Below are positions 12,001 to 24,100 of a stretch of DNA of 64,000 bases, piece after piece. The stretch's first letter is position 1, and the number at the start of each line of letters is the position of its first letter. The DNA is from Ptiloglossa arizonensis (taxonomy: Eukaryota > Arthropoda > Insecta > Hymenoptera > Colletidae): the NCBI RefSeq assembly GCF_051014685.1, contig NW_027478756.1:496001-560000 (forward strand), in the 5' to 3' direction. A program made the position numbers and the translations under genes. The notes beneath the pieces were generated by a model. That model had not been told where the DNA came from. It saw nothing but the letters and a program-made list of their open reading frames with translations, and did no database searches.

Positions 12001-15000
12001 TCGGGAATCAGACTTGCGAAAATTTTGATGGTTTCTCAACCATTCCTTAACTTCAATCTCCCATATCTCGCGAACGCACTGACGAACTCGAAAAATTCTT
12101 GTTGCATCTGAAAGCAGAAACTCGCCCGATTACAAGGGTGTGTGTACTTTTCCCCTAGGCCACTCCAGTTATTGGTTTCGAGTATCAGACCAGCGAAAAT
12201 TTTGATGGTTTCTCAACCATTCCTTAACTTCAAACTCCCATATCTCGCGAACGGATTCACGAACTCGAGAAATTCCTGTTGCACCCGAAAGTAGAAACTC
12301 GCACGATTACAACTGCATGTGTATTTCTCCCCTAGGCCTTTGTAGTTATTGGTTTCGAGTATCAGACTTGCGAAAATTTTGATGGTTGCTCAAGCGTTCC
12401 TTAACTTCAAACTCCCATATCTCGCGACCGGATTGACGAACTCGAGAAATTCCTGTTGCAACTGAAAGTAGAAACTCGCCCGATTACAATGGTGTGTGTA
12501 CTTTTCCGCTAGGCCATTCCAGTTATTGGTTTCGAGTATCAGACAAGCGAAATTTTTGATGGTTTCTCAACCATTCCTTAACTTCGAACTACCATATCTC
12601 GCGAACGGATTCACGAACTCGAGAAATTCCTGTTGCATCTGAAAGTAGAAACACGGCCGAATACAGCGGCAAGAGTACTTTTCCCCTAGGCCACAGTAGT
12701 TATTGGTTTCGATTATCAGACTTGCGAAAATTTTGATGGTTTCTCAACCATTCCTTAACTTCGAACTCCCATATCTCGCGAACGGATTCACGAACTCGAG
12801 AAATTCCTGTTGCATCTGAAAGTAGAAACTCGCACGATTACAACGGCATGTGTGTTTTTCCCCTAGGCCTTTGTAGGTATTGGTTTCCAGTATCAGACCA
12901 GCGAAAATTTTGATGGTTTCTCAACCATTCCCTAAATTCAAACTCCCATATCTCGGGAACGGATTAACGATCTCGAGAAATTCCTGTTGCATCTGAAAGT
13001 AGAAACGCGCCCGATTACAATGGTGTGTTTTCTTTTCCCCTAGGCCATAGTAGTTATTGGTTTCGAGTATCAGACTTGCGAAAATTTTGATGGTTTCTCA
13101 ACCATTCCTTCACCTCTAACTCCCATATCTGGCGAACGGATTGACGATCTCGAGAAATTCCTGTTGCATCTCAAAGTAGAAACACGCCCGATTACAGTGG
13201 TGTGTGTACTTTTCCCCTTGGCCATTCCAGTTATTGGTTTCGAGTATCAGACCAGCGAAAATTTTGATGGTTTCTCAACCATTCCTTAACTTCAAACTCC
13301 CATATCTCGCGAACGGATTAACGAACTCGAGAAATTCCTGTTGCATCTGAAAGTAGAAGCTCGCACGAATACAACGGTATGTGTATTTTTCCCCTAGGCC
13401 TTTGTAGTTATTGGTTTCGTGTATCAGACTAGCGAGAATTTTGATGGTTGCTCAACCATTCCTTAATTTCAAACTCCCATATCTCGCGAACGAATTGACG
13501 AGCTCGAGAAATTCCTGTAGCATCGGAAAGTAGAAACTCGACCCATTACAATGGTGTGTGTACTTTTCCCCTAGGCCATTCCAGTTATTGGTTTCGAGTA
13601 TCAGACTTGCGAAAACTTTGATGGTTGCTCAAGCGTTCCTTAACTTCAAACTCCCATATCTCGCGAACGGATTTACGAACTCGAGAAATTCCTGTTGCAT
13701 CTGAAAGTAGAAACACGCCTGATTACAGTGGTGTGTGTACTTTTCCCCTAGGCTATTCCAGTTATTGGTTTCGAGTATCAGACCAGCGAAAATTTTGATG
13801 GTTTCTCAACCATTCCTTAACTTCAAACTCCCATATCTCGCGAACGAACTGACGAACTCGAGAAATTCTTGTTGCATCTGAAAGCAGAAACTCGCCCGAT
13901 TACAGCGGTGTGTGTACTTTTGCCCTAGGCCATAGTAGTTATTGGTTTCGGGTATCAGACTTGCGTGAATTTTGATGGTTTCTCAACCATTCCTTAACTT
14001 CAAACTCCCATATCTCGCGAACGGATTGACGAACTCGAGAAATTCTTGTTGCATCTGAAAGAAGAAACTCGCCCGATTACAGCGGTGTGTGTATTTTTGC
14101 CCTAGGCCATAGTAGTTAATGGTTTCGAGTATCAGAGTTGCGAAAATTTTGATGGTTTCTCAAGCATCCCTTAATTTCAAACGCCCATATCTCGCGAACG
14201 TATTGACGATCTCGAGAAATTCCTGTTGCATCTGAAAGTAGAAACACGCCTGATTACAGTGGTGTGTGTACTTTTCCCCTAGGCCATTCCAGTTATTGGT
14301 TTCGAGTATCAGACCAGCGAAAATTTTGATGGTTTCTCAACCATTCCTTAACTTCAAACTCCCATATCTCGCGAACGGATTCACGAACTCGAGAAATTCC
14401 TGTTGCACCCGAAAGTAGAAACTCGCACGATTACAACTGCATGTGTATTTCTCCCCTAGGCCTTTGTAGTTATTGGTTTCGAGTATCAGACTTGCGAAAA
14501 TTTTGATGGTTGCTCAAGCGTTCCTTAACTTCAAACTCCCATATCTCGCGAACGGATTTACGAACTCGAGAAATTCCTGTTGCATCTGAAAGTAGAAACA
14601 CGCCTGATTGCAGTGGTGTGTGTACTTTTCCCCTAGGCCATTCCAGTTATTGGTTTCGAGTATCAGACCAGCGAAAATTTTGATGGTTTCTCAACCATTC
14701 CTTAACTTCAAACTCCCATATCTCGCGAACGGATTGACGAACTCGAGAAATTCCTGTCTCATCTGAAAGTAGAAACTCGCACGACTACCACGGCATGTGT
14801 ATTTTTCCCCTAGGCCTTTGTAGTTCTTTGTTTCGGGAATCAGACTTGCGAAAATTTTGATGGTTTCTCAACCATTCCTTAACTTCAAACTCCCATATCT
14901 CAGGAACGGATTGACGATCTCGAGAAATTCCTGTTGCATCTGAAAGTAGAAACACGCCCGATTACAGTGGTGTGTGTACTTTTCCCCTAGGCCATTACAG

Positions 15001-17686
15001 TTATTGGTTTCGAGTATCAGACCAGCGAAAATTTTGATGGTTTCTCAACCATTCCTTAACTTCAAACTCCCATATCTCGCGAACGGATTCACGAACTCGA
15101 GAAATTCCTGTTGCACCCGAAAGTAGAAACTCGCACGATTACAACTGCATGTGTATTTCTCCCCTAGGCCTTTGTAGTTATTGGTTTCGAGTATCAGACT
15201 TGCGAAAATTTTGATGGTTGCTCAAGCGTTCCTTAACTTCAAACTCCCATATCTCGCGAACGGATTGACGAACTCGAGAAATTCCTGTCTCATCTGAAAG
15301 TAGAAACTCGCCCGAATACAGCGGTAAGTGTACTTTTCCCCTAGGCCATTCCAGTTATAGGTTTCGAGTATCAGACCAGCGAAATTTTTGATGGTTTCTC
15401 AACCATTCCTTAACTTCAAACTCCCATATCTCGCGAACGGTTTGACGAACTCGAGAAATTCCTGTTGCAACTGAAAGTAGAAACGCGCCCGATTACAATG
15501 GTGTGTGTACTTTTCCGCTAGGCCATTCCAGTTATTGGTTTCGAGTATCAGACAAGCGAAATTTTTGATGGTTTCTCAACCATTCCTTAACTTCGAACTA
15601 CCATATCTCGCGAACGGATTCACGAACTCGAGAAATTCCTGTTGCATCTGAAACTAGAAACTCGCACGACTACAACGGCACGAGCATTTTTGCCCTAGGC
15701 CAGAGTAGTTATTGGTTTCGAGTAACAGAGTTGCGAAAATTTTGATGGTTTCTCAACCATTCCTTAATTTCAAACTCCCATATCTCGCGAACGGATTGAC
15801 GATCTCGAGAAATTCCTGTTGCATCTGAAAGTAGAAACACGCCCGATTACAGTGGTGTGTGTACTTTTCCCCTAGGCCAATCCAGTTATTGGTTTCGAGT
15901 ATCAGACCAGCGAAAATTTTGATTGTTTCTCAACCATCCATTAACTTCAAACTCCCATATCTCGCGAACGGATTCACGAACTCGAGAAATTCCTGTTGCA
16001 TCCGAAAGTAGAAACTCGCACGATAACAACTGCATGTGTATTTCTCCCCTAGGCCAATCCAGTTATTGGTTTCGAGTATCAGACCAGCGAAAATTTTGAT
16101 TGTTTCCCAACCATCCCTTAACTTCAAACTCCCATATCTCGCGAACGGATTCACGAACTCGAGAAATTCCTGTTGCATCCGAAAGTAGAAACTCGCACGA
16201 TAACAACTGCATGTGTATTTCTCCCCTAGGCCTTTGTAGTTAATGGTTTCGGGAATCAGACTTGCGAAAATTTTGATGGTTTCTCAACTATTCCTCCACT
16301 TCTAACTCCTATATCTGGCGAACGGATTGACGATCTCGACAAATTCCTGTTGCATCTGAAAGTAGAAACACGCCCGATTACATTGCTGTGTGTACTTTTC
16401 CCCTACGCCATTCCAGTTATTGGTTTCGAGTATCAGACTAGCGAAAATTTTGAAGGTTTCTCAACCATTCCTTAACTTCAAACTCCCATATCTCAGGAAC
16501 GGATTGACGATCTCGAGAAATTCCTGTTGCATCTGAAAGTAGAAACACGCCCGATTACAGTGGTGTGTGTACTTTTCCCCTAGGCCATTACAGTTATTGG
16601 TTTCGAGTATCAGACCAGCGAAAATTTTGATGGTTTCTCAACCATTCCTTAACTTCAAAGTCCCATATCTCGCGAACGCATTGACGAGTTCGAGAAATTC
16701 CTGTTGCATCTGAAAGTAGAAACTCGTCCGATTACAATGGTGTGTGTACTTTTCCCCTAGGCCATTCCAGTTATTGGTTTCGAGTATCAGACCAGGGAAA
16801 TTTTTGATGGCTTCTCAACCATTCCTTAACTTCAAACTCCCACATCTCGCGAACTGATTGACGAACTCCAGAAATTCCTGTTGCATCTGAAAGTAGAAAC
16901 TCGCCCGATGACAGCGGTATTTGTATTTTTGCCCTAGGCCATAGTAGTTATTGGTTTCGAGTATCATGGTTGCGAAAATTTTGATGGTTTCTCAACCATT
17001 CCTTAACTTCGAACTCCCATATCTCGCGAACGGATTCACGAACTCGAGAAAATCCTGTTGCATCTGAAAGTAGAAACTCGCACGATTACAACGGCATGTG
17101 TATTTCTGCCCTAGGCCATAGTAGTTATTGGTTTCGAGTATCAGACTTGCGAAAATTTTGATGGTTTCTCAACCATTCCTTAATTTCAAACTCCCATATC
17201 TCGCGAACGAATTGACGAACTCGAGAAATTCCAGTTGCATCTGAAAGTAGAAACACGCCCGATTACAATGGTGTGTGTACTTTTCCCCTAGGCCATAGTA
17301 GTTATTGGTTTCGAGTATCAGACTTGCGAAAATTTTGATGGTTTCTCAACCATTCCTTAATTTCAAACTCCCATATCTCGGGAACGGATTGACGATCTCG
17401 AGAAATTCCTGTTGCATCTGAAAGTAGAAACTCGCCCGACTACAACGGTATGTGTATTTTTCCCCTAAGCCTTTGTAGTTATTGGTTTCGGGAATCAGAC
17501 TTGCGAAAATTTTGATGGTTTCTCAACCATTCCTTAACTTCAATCTCCCATATCTCGCGAACGCACTGACGAACTCGAAAAATTCTTGTTGCATCTGAAA
17601 GCAGAAACTCGCCCGATTACAAGGGTGTGTGTACTTTTCCCCTAGGCCACTCCAGTTATTGGTTTCGAGTATCAGACCAGCGAAAA
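6680..17686. repeat. 31-monomer tandem segmental duplication (5487-bp unit)
   Basis: About 6680-12166 and 12167-17686 are adjacent copies at an exact offset of 5487 = 31 x 177. Anchors: ttgcacccg at 6794 and 12281, ggtttccag at 7395 and 12882, gcgaaaactttg 5487 bp apart near 8121 and 13608, and aaagtcccat near 11171 and 16658. Single-base differences are rare; one is ctcgcgaccg near 12427 against ctcgcgaacg in copy 1. The right end is where aaattgtgatgg replaces aaattttgatgg near 17687. It contains the second 12-mer copy, so it post-dates that event. Confidence 0.88.
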
Positions 17687-19490
17687 TTGTGATGGTTGCT
17701 CAACATTTCCTTAACTTCAAACTCCCATATCTCGCGAACGAATTGACGAACTCGAGAAATTCTTGTTGCATCTGAAAGTAGAAACTCGCCCGATTACAGA
17801 GGTATGTGCATTTTTGTCCTAGGCCATAGTAGTTATTGGTATCGAGAATCAGAGTTGCGAAAATTTTGATGGTTTCTCAACCATTCCTTAATTTCAAACT
17901 CCCATATCTCGCGAACGGATTGACGAACTCGAGAAATTCCTGTTGCATCTGAAAGTAGAAACTCGCCCGATTACAATGGTGTGTGTACTTTTCCCCTGGG
18001 CCATTCCAGTTATTGGTTTCGAGTATCAGAATAGCGAAATTTTTGATGGTTTCTCAATCATTCCTTAACTTCAAACTCCCATATCTCGCGAACGAATTGA
18101 CGAACTCCAGAAATTCCTGTTGCATCGGAAAGTAGAAACTCGCCCCATTACAATGGTGTGTTTACTTTTCCCCTAGGCCATTCCAGTTATTGGTTTCGAG
18201 TATCAGACCAGCAAAAATTTTGATGGTTTCTCAACCATTCCTTAACTTCAAAGTCCCATATCTCGCGAACGCATTGACGAGTTCGAGAAATTCCTGTTGC
18301 ATCTGAAAGTAGAAACTCGTCCGATTACAATGGTGTGTGTACTTTTCCCCTAGGCCATTCCAGTTATTGGTTTCGAGTATCAGACCAGGGAAATTTTTGA
18401 TGGCTTCTCAACCATTCCTTAACTTCAAACTCCCACATCTCGCGAACTGATTGACGAACTCCAGAAATTCCTGTTGCATCTGAAAGTAGAAACTCGCCCG
18501 ATGACAGCGGTATTTGTATTTTTGCCCTAGGCCATAGTAGTTATTGGTTTCGAGTATCATGGTTGCGAAAATTTTAATGGTTTCTCAACCATTCCTTAAC
18601 TTCGAACTCCCATATCTCGCGAACGGATTCACGAACTCGAGAAAATCCTGTTGCATCTGAAAGTAGAAACTCGCACGATTACAACGGCATGTGTATTTCT
18701 GCCCTAGGCCATAGTAGTTATTGGTTTCGAGTATCAGACTTGCGAAAATTTTGATGGTTTCTCAACCATTCCTTAATTTCAAACTCCCATATCTCGCGAA
18801 CGAATTGACGAACTCGAGAAATTCCAGTTGCATCTGAAAGTAGAAACACGCCCGATTACAATGGTGTGTGTACCTTTCTCCTAGGCCAAAGTAGTTATTG
18901 GTTTCGAGTATCAGACTTGCGAAAATTTTGATGGTTTCTCAACCATTCCTTAATTTCAAACTCCCATATCTCGGGAACGGATTGACGATCTCGAGAAATT
19001 CCTGTTGCATCTGAAAGTAGAAACTCGCCCGACTACAACGGTATGTGTATTTTTCCCCTAAGCCTTTGTAGTTATTGGTTTCGGGAATCAGACTTGCGAA
19101 AATTTTGATGGTTTCTCAACCATTCCTTAACTTCAATCTCCCATATCTCGCGAACGCACTGACGAACTCGAAAAATTCTTGTTGCATCTGAAAGCAGAAA
19201 CTCGCCCGATTACAAGGGTGTGTGTACTTTTCCCCTAGGCCACTCCAGTTATTGGTTTCGAGTATCAGACCAGCGAAAATTGTGATGGTTTCTCAACATT
19301 TCCTTAACTTCAAACTCCCATATCTCGCGAACGAATTGACGAACTCGAGAAATTCTTGTTGCATCTGAAAGTAGAAACTCGCCCGATTACAGAGGTATGT
19401 GCATTTTTGTCCTAGGCCATAGTAGTTATTGGTATCGAGAATCAGAGTTGCGAAAATTTTGATGGTTTCTCAACCATTCCTTAACTTCAA
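16610..19490. repeat. 9-monomer tandem duplication (1593-bp unit)
   Basis: About 16610-18200 recurs at about 18203-19490. Shared anchors are aaagtcccat at 16658 and 18251, gtatcatggttgcg, and the acatttcctt monomer with aattgtgatgg. Differences include ttttaatgg near 18575 and tacctttctcc near 18873 in copy 2. It copies the right end of the 31-mer block, so it post-dates that duplication or extends it. Confidence 0.82.
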
Positions 19491-21170
19491 ACTCCCATAT
19501 CTCGCGAACGGATTCACGAACTCGAGAAATTCCTGTTGCATCCGAAAGTAGAAACTCGCACGATTACAACTGCATGTGTATTTCTCCCCTAGGCCTTTGT
19601 AGTTATTGGTTTCGAGTATCAGACCAGCGAAAATTTTGATTGTTTCTCAACCATCCCTTAACTTCAAACTCCCATATCTCGCGAACGGATTCACGAACTC
19701 GAGAAATTCCTGTTGCATCCGAAAGTAGAAACTCGCACGATTACAACTGCATGTGTATTTCTCCCCTAGGCCTTTGTAGTTATTGGTTTCGAGTATCAGA
19801 CCAGCGAAAATTTTGATTGTTTCTCAACCATCCCTTAACTTCAAACTCCCATATCTCGCGAACGGATTCACGAACTCGAGAAATTCCTGTTGCATCCGAA
19901 AGTAGAAACTCGCACGATAACAACTGCATGTGTATTTCTCCCCTAGGCCTTTGTAGTTATTGGTTTCGAGTATCAGACTTGCGAAAATTTTGATGGTTGC
20001 TCAAGCGTTCCTTAACTTCAAACTCCCATATCTCGCGAACGGATTGACGAACTCGAGAAATTCCTGTCTCATCTGAAAGTAGAAACTCGCCCGAATACAG
20101 CGGTAAGTGTACTTTTCCCCTAGGCCATTCCAGTTATTGGTTTCGAGTATCAGACCAGCGAAATTTTTGATGGTTTCTCAACCATTCCTTAACTTCAAAG
20201 TCCCATATCTCGCGAACGGATTGACGAACTCGAGAAATTCCTGTTGCATCTGAAAGTAGAAACACGCCCGATTACAGTGGTGTGTGTACTTTTCCCCTAG
20301 GCCATTCCAGTTATTGGTTTCGAGTATCAGACCAGCGAAAATTTTGATGGTTTCTCAACCATTCCTTAACATCGAACCACCATATCTCGCGAACGGATTC
20401 ACGAACTCGAGAAATTCCTGTTGCATCTGAAACTAGAAACCCGCACGACTACAACGGCATGTGTATTTTTCCCCTAGGCCTTTGTAGTTCTTTGTTTCGG
20501 GAATCAGACTTGCGAAAATTTTGATGGTTTCTCAACCATTCCTTAATTTCAAACTCCCATATCTCGCGAACGGATTGACGATCTCGAGAAATTCCTGTTG
20601 CATCTGAAAGTAGAAACACGCCCGATTACAGTGGTGTGTGTACTTTTCCCCTAGGCCATTCCAGTTATTGGTTTCGAGTATCAGACCAGCGAAAATTTTG
20701 ATGGTTTCTCAACCATTCCTTAACTTCAAACTCCCATATCTCGCGAACGGATTGACGAACTCGAGAAATTCCTGTTGCATCTGAAAGTAGAAGCTCGCCC
20801 GATTACAGCGGTATGTGTATTTTATCCCTAGGCTATAGTAGTTATTGGTTTCGAGTATCAGAGTTGCGAAAATTTTGATGGTTTCTCAACCATTCCTTCA
20901 CCTCTAACTCCCATATCTGGCGAACGGATTGACGATCTCGAGAAATTCCTGTTGCATCTCAAAGTAGAAACACGCCCGATTACAGTGGTGTGTGTACTTT
21001 TCCCCTTGGCCATTCCAGTTATTGGTTTCGAGTATCAGACCAGCGAAAATTTTGATGGTTTCTCAACCATTCCTTAACTTCAAACTCCCATATCTCGCGA
21101 ACGGATTGACGAACTCGAGAAATTCCTGTTGCATCTGAAAGTAGAAGCTCGCACGAATACAACGGTATGT
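19490..21170. repeat. Satellite stretch with short runs of one subfamily
   Basis: Ordinary 177-bp monomers linking two duplicated regions. Three successive monomers near 19490-19980 carry the ccgaaagtagaaactcgcacgat / actgcatgtgtatttctcc signature, a local one-monomer amplification. The cluster continues into the tagttctttgtttcggg subfamily near 20490. No gene or foreign sequence is present. Confidence 0.8.
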
Positions 21171-24100
21171 GTATTTTTCCCCTAGGCCTTTGTAGTTCTT
21201 TGTTTCGGGAGTCAGACTTGCGAAAATTTTGATGGTTTCTCAACCATTCCTTAATTTCAAACTCCCATATCTCGCGAACGGATTGACGATCTCGAGAAAT
21301 TCCTGTTGCATCTGAAAGTAGAAACACGCCCGATTACAGTGGTGTGTGTACTTTTCTCCTAGGCCATTCCAGTTATTGGTTTCGAGTATCAGACCAGCGA
21401 AAATTTTGATGGTTTCTCAACCATGCCTTAACTTCAAACTCCCATATCTCGCGAACGGATTGACGAACTCGAGAAATTCCTGTTGCATCTGAAAGTAGAA
21501 GCTCGCCCGATTACAGCGGTATGTGTATTTTATCCCTAGGCTATAGTAGTTATTGGTTTCGAGTATCAGAGTTGCGAAAATTTTGATGGTTTCTCAACCG
21601 TTCCTTAATTTCAAACTCCCATATCTCAGGACCGGATTGACGATCTCGAGAAATTCCTTTTGCATCTGAAAGTAGAAACACGCCCGATTACAGTGGTGTG
21701 TGTACTTTTCCCCTAGGCCATTACAGTTATTGGTTTCGAGTATCAGACCAGCGAAAATTTTGATGGTTTCTCAACCATTCCTTAACTTCAAACTCCCATA
21801 TCTCGCGAACGGATTCACGAACTCGAGAAATTCCTGTTGCATCCGAAAGTAGAAACTCGCACGATTACAACTGCATGTGTATTTCTCCCCTAGGCCTTTG
21901 TAGTTATTGGTTTCGAGTATCAGACCAGCGAAAATTTTGATTGTTTCTCAACCATCCCTTAACTTCAAACTCCCATATCTCGCGAACGGATTCACGAACT
22001 CGAGAAATTCCTGTTGCATCCGAAAGTAGAAACTCGCACGATAACAACTGCATGTGTATTTCTCCCCTAGGCCTTTGTAGTTATTGGTTTCGAGTATCAG
22101 ACTTGCGAAAATTTTGATGGTTGCTCAAGCGTTCCTTAACTTCAAACTCCCATATCTCGCGAACGGATTGACGAACTCGAGAAATTTCTGTCTCATCTGA
22201 AAGTAGAAACTCGCCCGAATACAGCGGTAAGTGTACTTTTCCCCTAGGCCATTCCAGTTATTGGTTTCGAGTATCAGACCAGCGAAATTTTTGATGGTTT
22301 CTCAACCATTCCTTAACTTCAAAGTCCCATATCTCGCGAACGGATTGACGAACTCGAGAAATTCCTGTTGCATCTGAAAGTAGAAACACGCCCGATTACA
22401 GTGGTGTGTGTACTTTTCCCCTAGGCCATTCCAGTTATTGGTTTCGAGTATCAGACCAGCGAAAATTTTGATGGTTTCTCAACCATTCCTTAACATCGAA
22501 CCACCATATCTCGCGAACGGATTCACGAACTCGAGAAATTCCTGTTGCATCTGAAACTAGAAACCCGCACGACTACAACGGCATGTGTATTTTTCCCCTA
22601 GGCCTTTGTAGTTCTTTGTTTCGGGAATCAGACTTGCGAAAATTTTGATGGTTTCTCAACCATTCCTTAATTTCAAACTCCCATATCTCGCGAACGGATT
22701 GACGATCTCGAGAAATTCCTGTTGCATCTGAAAGTAGAAACACGCCCGATTACAGTGGTGTGTGTACTTTTCCCCTAGGCCATTCCAGTTATTGGTTTCG
22801 AGTATCAGACCAGCGAAAATTTTGATGGTTTCTCAACCATTCCTTAACTTCAAACTCCCATATCTCGCGAACGGATTGACGAACTCGAGAAATTCCTGTT
22901 GCATCCGAAAGTAGAAACTCGCACGATAACAACTGCATGTGTATTTCTCCCCTAGGCCTTTGTAGTTATTGGTTTCGAGTATCAGACTTGCGAAAATTTT
23001 GATGGTTGCTCAAGCGTTCCTTAACTTCAAACTCCCATATCTCGCGAACGGATTTACGAACTCGAGAAATTCCTGTTGCATCTGAAAGTAGAAACACGCC
23101 TGATTACAGTGGTGTGTGTACTTTTCCCCTAGGCCATTCCAGTTATTGGTTTCGAGTATCAGACCAGCGAAAATTTTGATGGTTTCTCAACCATTCCTTA
23201 ACTTCAAACTCCCATATCTCGCGAACGAACTGACGAACTCGAGAAATTCTTGTTGCATCTGAAAGCAGAAACTCGCCCGATTACAGCGGTGTGTGTACTT
23301 TTGCCCTAGGCCATAGTAGATATTGGTTTCGGGTATCAGACTTGCGTGAATTTTGATGGTTTCTCAACCATTCCTTAACTTCAAACTCCCATATCTCGCG
23401 AACGGATTGACGAACTCGAGAAATTCTTGTTGCATCTGAAAGAAGAAACTCGCCCGATTACAGCGGTGTGTGTATTTTTGCCCTAGGCCATAGTAGTTAA
23501 TGGTTTCGAGTATCAGAGTTGCGAAAATTTTGATGGTTTCTCAAGCATCCCTTAATTTCAAACGCCCATATCTCGCGAACGGATTGACGATCTCGAGAAA
23601 TTCCTGTTGCATCTGAAAGTAGAAACACGCCTGATTACAGTGGTGTGTGTACTTTTCCCCTAGGCCATTCCAGTTATTGGTTTCGAGTATCAGACCAGCG
23701 AAAATTTTGATGGTTTCTCAACCATTCCTTAACTTCAAACTCCCATATCTCGCGAACGGATTCACGAACTCGAGAAATTCCTGTTGCACCCGAAAGTAGA
23801 AACTCGCACGATTACAACTGCATGTGTATTTCTCCCCTAGGCCTTTGTAGTTATTGGTTTCGAGTATCAGACTTGCGAAAATTTTGATGGTTGCTCAAGC
23901 GTTCCTTAACTTCAAACTCCCATATCTCGCGAACGGATTTACGAACTCGAGAAATTCCTGTTGCATCTGAAAGTAGAAACACGCCTGATTGCAGTGGTGT
24001 GTGTACTTTTCCCCTAGGCCATTCCAGTTATTGGTTTCGAGTATCAGACCAGCGAAAATTTTGATGGTTTCTCAACCATTCCTTAACTTCAAACTCCCAT

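Noticed and set aside
6680..17686. Assembly artefact as the explanation of the 31-mer duplication
   Set aside because: The copies differ by scattered private bases (for example near 12427 and 17687), which exact assembler duplication would not produce. It cannot be fully excluded without reads.
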